Positions 1 to 4,032 of a stretch of DNA of 5,310 nt are shown piece after piece. Both the position numbers and the translations under genes were made by a program. This DNA is from Bacillota bacterium (GTDB lineage Bacteria; Bacillota; Limnochordia; JAAZLZ01), in the NCBI GenBank assembly GCA_012799075.1, contig JAAZLZ010000077.1, positions 1-5,310 on the forward strand. Direction: 5' to 3'. Positions within the stretch are counted from its first letter, which is position 1; the number at the start of each line of letters is the position of its first letter. A model generated the notes under the pieces. That model was not told the DNA's origin, made no database searches, and saw nothing but the letters and a program-made list of their open reading frames with translations.

Positions 1-203
1 CCATCGAGTGCGGGGGAGTCCGGGTCTGTCCCGGCGATTTCATCTTCGGGGATAACGATGGGATAGTGGTCATTCCCGAGGCCGTCACCAATGAAGTTCT
101 GGTTAAGGCCCTAGAGAAGGTGGCAGCGGAGAACATCGTTCGGGAAGAGCTCAAGAAAGGCAAATCGGCCAAGGAAGTTTACGAGAAGTACGGCATCCTG
201 TAG
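1..203 (+). CDS. RraA-like family protein, C-terminal part (5' end outside window)
   Basis: Bases 3-200 encode 66 residues ending KYGIL, with TAG at 201-203; the start lies left of the window. The visible part has the late RraA-fold signature: GGVRVCPGDFIFGD then NDGIVVIPEA (about residues 4-26 of the fragment). A charged C-terminal helix follows, with AENIVREELKKGKS and an EVYEKYGIL tail. This pattern is characteristic of the RraA / 4-hydroxy-4-methyl-2-oxoglutarate (HMG) and 4-carboxy-4-hydroxy-2-oxoadipate (CHA) aldolase superfamily. These are soluble, metal-dependent enzymes that split or decarboxylate oxo-acids; a few members instead bind RNase E. The Arg-Asp active-site segment lies upstream of the window, so aldolase activity cannot be checked. 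An RNase E inhibitor role is less likely because the long helical C-terminal tail is typical of catabolic paralogues. A terminator directly follows, so this gene closes an upstream transcript. Family assignment is firm; substrate is unknown. Confidence 0.85.
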   Translation, partial: IECGGVRVCPGDFIFGDNDGIVVIPEAVTNEVLVKALEKVAAENIVREELKKGKSAKEVYEKYGIL

Positions 204-229
204 ATTGCACCGGGGATAGGCAGCTTCGC

Positions 230-254
230 GAAGGGGGACGCCCCCTTCTTTTTT
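230..254 (+). terminator. Intrinsic (Rho-independent) terminator after the RraA-like gene
   Basis: A perfect 8-bp stem, GAAGGGGG (230-237) with CCCCCTTC (241-248), closes a 3-nt ACG loop and is followed by six T residues (249-254). It begins 27 nt after the TAG of the RraA-like gene and lies about 60 nt before the next promoter. It therefore separates the upstream transcript from the IclR-TRAP unit. The tail is T-rich only on the + strand side, so it should act mainly on rightward transcription. Confidence 0.92.
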
Positions 255-283
255 GATCTAAAGACAATTCAAGGGACATTTTA

Positions 284-300
284 TTCCAGAAAAACTGAAA
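284..300. promoter_or_regulatory. Imperfect inverted repeat upstream of the IclR promoter, possible operator
   Basis: TTCCAG (284-289) and CTGAAA (295-300) form an inverted repeat with 5 of 6 positions matching, around an AAAAA spacer. It lies in an A/T-rich stretch 16-32 bp upstream of the -35 box, a place where an activator or an upstream-binding IclR protein could sit. IclR-family operators are commonly pseudo-palindromes of about 15-17 bp, and the size fits. There is no second copy near dctP, and A/T-rich DNA yields such repeats by chance, so this is a weak candidate. Confidence 0.25.
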
Positions 301-315
301 AGAGGAATTTTGATA

Positions 316-345
316 TTGACATAAGCCTTATGGCCATGGCATAAT
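316..345 (+). promoter_or_regulatory. Sigma-70/SigA-type promoter for the iclR-TRAP unit
   Basis: A perfect -35 box TTGACA (316-321) is followed, after 18 bp, by a -10 box CATAAT (340-345) that matches TATAAT at five of six positions. A TG dinucleotide at 337-338, one base before the -10, makes it an extended -10 promoter. Transcription would start near position 352, giving a leader of about 24 nt before the GTG start at 376. The promoter lies downstream of the terminator at 230-254 and is the only convincing promoter in the window, so it probably drives the regulator, the transporter and the oxidoreductase together. Confidence 0.8.
328..344. promoter_or_regulatory. 17-bp inverted repeat over the -10 box, candidate autoregulatory operator
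   Basis: TTATG (328-332) and CATAA (340-344) are perfect inverted arms separated by 7 bp (GCCATGG) and centred on base 336. The repeat covers the end of the promoter spacer and most of the -10 box, so a protein bound here would block RNA polymerase. IclR-family regulators often repress their own gene through pseudo-palindromes of this size, which makes the adjacent IclR protein the obvious candidate ligand. The overlapping short palindromes ATGGCCAT (330-337) and GCCATGGC (333-340) add symmetry but may be incidental. The evidence is positional and symmetry-based only. Confidence 0.4.
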
Positions 346-362
346 ATGATTGACGAGGAGAA

Positions 363-370
363 TAGGAGGG
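363..370 (+). promoter_or_regulatory. Shine-Dalgarno site that fixes the IclR start at GTG 376
   Basis: TAGGAGGG contains a perfect AGGAGG (364-369), ending 6 nt before the in-frame GTG at 376-378, which is ideal spacing. The alternative ATG at 346 has no purine-rich site upstream and begins at the last base region of the -10 box, before the predicted transcript start. The GTG is therefore the better start. Confidence 0.85.
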
Positions 371-375
371 CGACT

Positions 376-1149
376 GTGAGAAGAATCCAATCCGTTGACC
401 GAAGCCTAGACATTCTCGAGGCCCTTGCCAATTCTGATCGCCCGATGGGCGTATCGGAGCTTGGCAAACAATTGGGGCTTCATGTGGCCACCACCCATGG
501 AATCCTAACCACCCTTCTTTCCCGGGGGTACGTTGAGCAAGAGGACGAGACGAATCGATACCGCCTGGGATACAAGTTTTATCAGATGGCTCGCTTGTAC
601 ATAAACAAATGCGATTTGCATCAAGTGGCCCTACCCCATCTGCATGATTTGCGCAGCGCCCTCGGTGAGAGGGTCTCCTTGGCTGCCCTTCGCAACTTTG
701 AAATCGTTTTTCTCATTGTTTTAGACAGCTACCATCTGCTGCGGTTAAAGCCCAATGTCGAAAACAGCACCCATGTTCACTGCACAGCCATCGGCAAGGT
801 TTTGCTTGCTTTCCAGCCGACCTCTTACATCGATTGTTACCTGGAGAATACGGAGCTCCTTCGTTATACTCCCAACACCATCTGCGACAAAGAGGCCTTT
901 TTACAGCACTTAGATGAAATCAGGGTGAAGGGCTATGCCCTGAATGAAGAGGAGGAAATCGAAGGGGTTTTTGGTATTGGGGCCCCAGTCTTCTACTCCA
1001 ACGGGTTCCTTGCGGGAGCCGTCTCAACGGCCATCCCGACGGAACGTTTAGACCGGCGGTTGATTCCCGAAAAGGCGGGCTTGGTCGTCAATACGGCCCG
1101 CCTAATTACCCAGGAGTTGGGGGTCACCATCTTACAGGAAAGGGGTTGA
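376..1149 (+). CDS. IclR-family transcriptional regulator
   Basis: This gene encodes a 257-residue DNA-binding regulator, the usual length for IclR proteins (about 250-270). Residues 1-60 form the winged helix-turn-helix: RRIQSVDRSLDILEAL, the first helix VSELGKQLGL, a recognition helix around ATTHGILTTLL, then the wing GYVEQ...YRLG. Residues about 75-250 are the ligand-binding domain, with the family signatures HCTAIGKVLLAF (135-146), LNEEEEIEGVFGIGAPVF (189-206) and GAVSTAIP (214-221). Such proteins sense small organic acids as dimers or tetramers and repress or activate a neighbouring catabolic operon and often themselves. It is first in the unit and lies 66 nt before the TRAP binding-protein gene, so control of the transporter and oxidoreductase is the likely role. 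The GTG start was chosen over ATG 346 (which would add 10 residues) because of its perfect ribosome-binding site and the promoter position. The recognition helix has Gly42 where many relatives carry Arg. Ligand is unknown. Confidence 0.95.
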   Translation: MRRIQSVDRSLDILEALANSDRPMGVSELGKQLGLHVATTHGILTTLLSRGYVEQEDETNRYRLGYKFYQMARLYINKCDLHQVALPHLHDLRSALGERVSLAALRNFEIVFLIVLDSYHLLRLKPNVENSTHVHCTAIGKVLLAFQPTSYIDCYLENTELLRYTPNTICDKEAFLQHLDEIRVKGYALNEEEEIEGVFGIGAPVFYSNGFLAGAVSTAIPTERLDRRLIPEKAGLVVNTARLITQELGVTILQERG

Positions 1150-1215
1150 TGCAAGCTTAGATGGGAGCGCGGGACCGAGTGGTAAACATACGCTTGAAAG
1201 CGGGGAGGTTTTACC
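1150..1215 (+). promoter_or_regulatory. iclR-dctP intergenic leader with potential RNA stem-loop around the dctP ribosome-binding site
   Basis: This 66-nt gap has no convincing -35/-10 pair and no terminator, which argues for read-through from the iclR promoter. It contains exact inverted arms TGGTAAA (1180-1186) and TTTACCA (1210-1216), the second running into the A of the start codon. Between them lies a small hairpin, CGCT (1191-1194) with AGCG (1199-1202), closing a TGAA loop. The Shine-Dalgarno GGGGAGG (1202-1208) sits inside the closed region. Folding could modulate dctP translation or protect the mRNA, as high output of the binding protein is usual in such operons. No known riboswitch is recognisable; function is inferred from symmetry alone. 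Confidence 0.35.
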
Positions 1216-2193
1216 ATGAAGCGGTTGCTGTTAACTAGTTTAGTGGTATTGTTGGTGCTCTCTTCGGTCGGCCTTGCCAAGCCCGTTGTCTGGAAGCTAG
1301 GCGGCGTTCATGCCGTTGATACTCCCGAGACCATCGCGCTATACAGGTTTGCCGAACTGGTTGAAGAAAAAACCGGCGGCCAGCTAAAAATCGAGGTCTA
1401 TCCGGCAGGCCAGTTGGGCGATGCGGTGGGGATGATTGAAAACACCATCATGGGCGCCCAGCAGCTGTTTGCCAACGTAATGGACTGGAATCAGCACATT
1501 GTTCAGGACTATGCCATCCTGGCAATGTGCTTTGCTTTTAGGGACCTGGAGCATATTCAAAGGTTCATGGAGACTGAGACTTATCAGGCGATGGAACAGG
1601 AGATGATCGACCAGCACGGCATCCGGGTCCTGGCTAAGAACTGGTACCGGCTTCCCCGGGCGATTGTGACCAAGGAGCCGGTTTTTTCCATCAATGACAT
1701 CAAGGGGCGCCAGCTGCGAATGCCTGCACTGGAAACCTACTTCCTCGTTTGGGAGGCCCTAGGCGCTAACCCGATCGAGATCCCTTGGTCGGAAGCCTAC
1801 TTCGCCTTGGAGCGGGGAGTTGTGGAAGGCATGGACTCTCCCATTGGTTCCATTTACGGAATGGGGTTTTATAAAGCTGCTCCGTATATCACCAATACTC
1901 GCCACTTAATGGCTCCCTTCAACATTCTGGTTAATGAGGATGCGTTCCAGGGGCTCGATCCTAAGGTGAGGGCTTTTCTCGTTGAGTCCGCAGAGGAAGC
2001 TGGGGATTACTATACGGAGATTGTCGGGAGCATGTTTGAGGAGGACAAGCGCAAGATGCTGGCAGCGGGGGCGATCTACGTGGAGATTGACACCAAGTCC
2101 TTCGCTGACAAAGCGCGCGAAGTTGCCATTGACTTTGAGAAGAAGGGATTCTGGAAGAAGGGGCTCTATGATGAGGTGCAGTCGCTACTATAG
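1216..2193 (+). CDS. dctP: TRAP transporter extracytoplasmic solute-binding protein (DctP family)
   Basis: A 325-residue secreted binding protein of the DctP family, at the typical length (about 320-340). Residues 1-21 are a Sec signal peptide: MKR, a long Leu/Val core, then SSVGLA with cleavage expected before KPVVWKLGG. There is no lipobox cysteine, so the mature protein should be soluble rather than lipid-anchored. The N-lobe holds the family pattern ALYRFAELVEEKTGGQLKIE (41-60) and YPAGQLGD (62-69). The segment DIKGRQLRMP (161-170) contains Arg168, at the position of the conserved arginine that salt-bridges substrate carboxylate in this family. The segment WSEAYFALERGVVEGMDSP (191-209) is also characteristic. 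The protein presumably captures an organic acid and delivers it to the DctQM membrane pair encoded next. ATG 1216 is preceded by GGGGAGG at a 7-nt gap. The symbol is the generic family name; C4-dicarboxylate specificity is not shown. Confidence 0.95.
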   Translation: MKRLLLTSLVVLLVLSSVGLAKPVVWKLGGVHAVDTPETIALYRFAELVEEKTGGQLKIEVYPAGQLGDAVGMIENTIMGAQQLFANVMDWNQHIVQDYAILAMCFAFRDLEHIQRFMETETYQAMEQEMIDQHGIRVLAKNWYRLPRAIVTKEPVFSINDIKGRQLRMPALETYFLVWEALGANPIEIPWSEAYFALERGVVEGMDSPIGSIYGMGFYKAAPYITNTRHLMAPFNILVNEDAFQGLDPKVRAFLVESAEEAGDYYTEIVGSMFEEDKRKMLAAGAIYVEIDTKSFADKAREVAIDFEKKGFWKKGLYDEVQSLL

Positions 2194-2221
2194 ATGGCCA
2201 TGACTGGGAGGGGGAGCCCAA

Positions 2222-2728
2222 ATGAACAAGGTAGAGAAGAGGTTGGGAACATTCGTAGGTTTATTGGGGAAGGCAGAGCTTGTTGCTGCCGGTGTACTTC
2301 TTGTTTTAACGTTAGGTCTCGTTGTACTGACCATCGTCTTTCGCTACTTCTTACACCGACCGATAATGTGGGCTTCCCCGCTGGTCACTCTCTTTTTCAC
2401 CTGGATGAGCCTAATTGGCGTTGCCTATGTGTACAAGGAAAGGGGCCATATCTCCGTCACCTACTTTAAAGATATGCTCCGCCCTGTCTCGAAGGGAGTA
2501 GTAGAAGTACTTATCTTAGTCATTGTGCTCCTTTGTCTGTTGATTACTATGTGGTCGGCCATTCAAATCCTACCGGTCCATTCCAGGAGATTCATCGTCG
2601 GGTTGAGGCTCCCCCGGAGCTACTTATCCAGTGCCGTTGTCTTGTGGGGGATATCCATGATCTTGACCACGGTGTATTTCCTGATTGGCTCCATCAGGGG
2701 ATTAGCGGCGGCCCGAAAGGGGGAATGA
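2222..2728 (+). CDS. dctQ: TRAP transporter small permease subunit (DctQ family)
   Basis: A 168-residue integral membrane protein with four predicted helices at about residues 20-41, 50-70, 91-113 and 134-156, the standard DctQ layout. The family core is visible as VFRYFLHRPIMW (39-50), then TWMSLIGVAYVYKERGHISV (60-79). The cytoplasmic C-terminus is basic (AARKGE). DctQ packs against and stabilises the large subunit and helps dock the binding protein. Many relatives carry acidic residues just after the conserved Trp (a W-x-E-E type pattern); here the sequence is WASPLV, with no acid. The gene starts 28 nt after the dctP stop at ATG 2222, with GGGAGGGGGAG (2206-2216) as ribosome-binding site. 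A 4-bp TGGG/CCCA stem (2205-2208, 2217-2220) would place most of that site in its loop. It ends at TGA 2726-2728, one codon before the large-subunit start in the same frame. Confidence 0.92.
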   Translation: MNKVEKRLGTFVGLLGKAELVAAGVLLVLTLGLVVLTIVFRYFLHRPIMWASPLVTLFFTWMSLIGVAYVYKERGHISVTYFKDMLRPVSKGVVEVLILVIVLLCLLITMWSAIQILPVHSRRFIVGLRLPRSYLSSAVVLWGISMILTTVYFLIGSIRGLAAARKGE

Positions 2729-2731
2729 CGC

Positions 2732-4015
2732 GTGTCCTTGTCCCTCCTAGCGGTCATATTCCTACTGTTGATTGGATTTGGCGTTCCCATTGCCGTAGTC
2801 TTGCTGGGGATTTCTGCCCTCGGCATGTACACGAGGCAGGTCCCCCTCACCATGTTGACCCAGACCATTCTAGATGGGGTCCGCAGTTACACTCTGCTAG
2901 CCATACCCTTCTACATCATGGCGGGGGAACTGATGAACAGGGCAGGCATAACGAAACGCATTTTCGACTTCGCCTTGTCACTAGTTGGACATATCAAGGG
3001 CGGGCTGGGTCATGTTAACGTCCTGGCCAGCATGCTCTTTGCCGGGATATCGGGTTCTGCTACAGCTGATGCGGCCGGTCTTGGCCGGATCGAAATAGAG
3101 GCCATGAAGGCCGAGGGTTATGATCTTGATTTTTCAGCGGCCATTACCGCGGCATCATCGACCATTGGTCCGATCATTCCACCTAGCATCCACCTGGTTA
3201 TTTACGGATCAATAGCCGAGGTGCCTGTAGCTACTTTGTTCGCTGCTGGAATGGTGCCCGGCATTCTGATGGGGCTGGGGCTCATGTTGACTGTCTACAT
3301 CCTTGCGGCAACAGGCCGCGTCCATTGCCCCACCAGACCGCGCCAGCCCTTGATGAGCGTCTTGCAGAGTTTTCGGAACGCGGTCACTGCACTCCTGGCC
3401 CCAATATTAGTCTTGGGCGGGATCATGACGGGTGTAGTCACTCCTACCGAAGCTGGAGTGATCGCTGTCTTATACAGCCTAGTCCTTGGCCTCTTCTACC
3501 GGGAAATCAACAAGGAGGTCCTGAAGGACTGCATCAAAAACACCATCCATTCGACGGCTGTTGTCATGTTCATGCTGGCCGTTTCCAGGAGCTTTGCCTG
3601 GTTCATCACCATCGAACGCATTCCGGAAAGGGTCATGGGCCTAGTCTTCCAATTCACCAGTAGTCCTGCAGTTGTTTTGTTTTTCATCAACATCCTCCTG
3701 CTATTATTGGGAATGATCGGAACGGCATCAGCCAACATTGTGATCGTGACGCCTATCCTGGTGACCATTGCCCACTCCATCGGAATAGACCTTATCCATC
3801 TGGGGCTGATCATTGTCTTGGGCCTTATGATTGGACTGATTACGCCCCCGGTTGGCACCTCCTTGTACATCCTGTCCGATGTAGCCAACCTGCCCTTTGA
3901 ACGGGTCGTCAGGGCAACCCTTGTTTTCACGATCCCGTTGATTGCCGTTCTTTACCTAGTAACCTACATCCCTAGTTTGAGCCTGTTCTTGCCGCGGCTC
4001 CTTGGGATGATATAA
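2732..4015 (+). CDS. dctM: TRAP transporter large permease subunit (DctM family)
   Basis: A 427-residue polytopic membrane protein at the usual DctM length; about twelve or more hydrophobic segments and re-entrant loops span nearly the whole chain. Hallmark motifs appear in order: LLAIPFYIMAGELMNRAGIT (55-74), FAGISGSATADAAGLG (103-118), ASSTIGPIIPPSIHLVIYG (141-159), VVTPTEAG (235-242), and LGLMIGLITPPVGTSLY (363-379). This is the ion-coupled transport subunit of the importer, moving substrate received from the binding protein using a sodium or other ion gradient. The segment LLGMIGTASANIVIVTPILV (326-345) differs from the common version, which has an Asp or Glu after the Met-Phe pair. The start is GTG 2732, with AAAGGGGG (2716-2723) 8 nt upstream. 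The preceding in-frame codons are the dctQ stop TGA and CGC, so no earlier start is possible and translation is probably coupled to dctQ. Confidence 0.95.
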   Translation: MSLSLLAVIFLLLIGFGVPIAVVLLGISALGMYTRQVPLTMLTQTILDGVRSYTLLAIPFYIMAGELMNRAGITKRIFDFALSLVGHIKGGLGHVNVLASMLFAGISGSATADAAGLGRIEIEAMKAEGYDLDFSAAITAASSTIGPIIPPSIHLVIYGSIAEVPVATLFAAGMVPGILMGLGLMLTVYILAATGRVHCPTRPRQPLMSVLQSFRNAVTALLAPILVLGGIMTGVVTPTEAGVIAVLYSLVLGLFYREINKEVLKDCIKNTIHSTAVVMFMLAVSRSFAWFITIERIPERVMGLVFQFTSSPAVVLFFINILLLLLGMIGTASANIVIVTPILVTIAHSIGIDLIHLGLIIVLGLMIGLITPPVGTSLYILSDVANLPFERVVRATLVFTIPLIAVLYLVTYIPSLSLFLPRLLGMI

Positions 4016-4032
4016 CTGTCGGGGGTGACTCT

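Noticed and set aside
346..375. ATG-initiated 10-residue N-terminal extension of IclR
   Set aside because: It lacks a ribosome-binding site and begins before the predicted transcript start; GTG 376 has both a good site and the family-typical N-terminus.
258..467. Reverse-strand ORF of 69 codons across the iclR promoter
   Set aside because: It overlaps the promoter and the IclR N-terminus, has no recognisable domain, and is a shadow of the forward gene.
1150..1215. A separate promoter for dctP
   Set aside because: No -35/-10 pair with reasonable spacing is visible; the A/T-rich GGTAAACATACG stretch lacks a matching -35 box.
330..2202. ATGGCCATG occurring at 330-338 and 2194-2202 as a shared regulatory site
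   Set aside because: The 9-bp match contains a simple palindrome and the flanks differ; two copies can easily arise by chance and the second lies between cotranscribed genes.
2194..2469. Forward ORF of 91 codons starting right after dctP
   Set aside because: It reads dctQ in another frame, gives a Cys/Arg-rich product with no family features, and the dctQ frame is clearly the coding one.
2725..2728. ATGA overlap at the dctQ stop as a possible dctM start
   Set aside because: The ATG at 2725 is not in the dctM frame; GTG 2732 is.
2533..3018. Forward ORF of 161 codons across the dctQ-dctM junction
   Set aside because: Its sequence is His/Gly/Pro-rich and without a family, while two well-conserved membrane proteins occupy the other frame.
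3496..3930. Reverse-strand ORF of 144 codons inside dctM
   Set aside because: It is antisense to highly conserved DctM motifs, with a low-complexity Thr/Met/Arg-rich product; it is a shadow.
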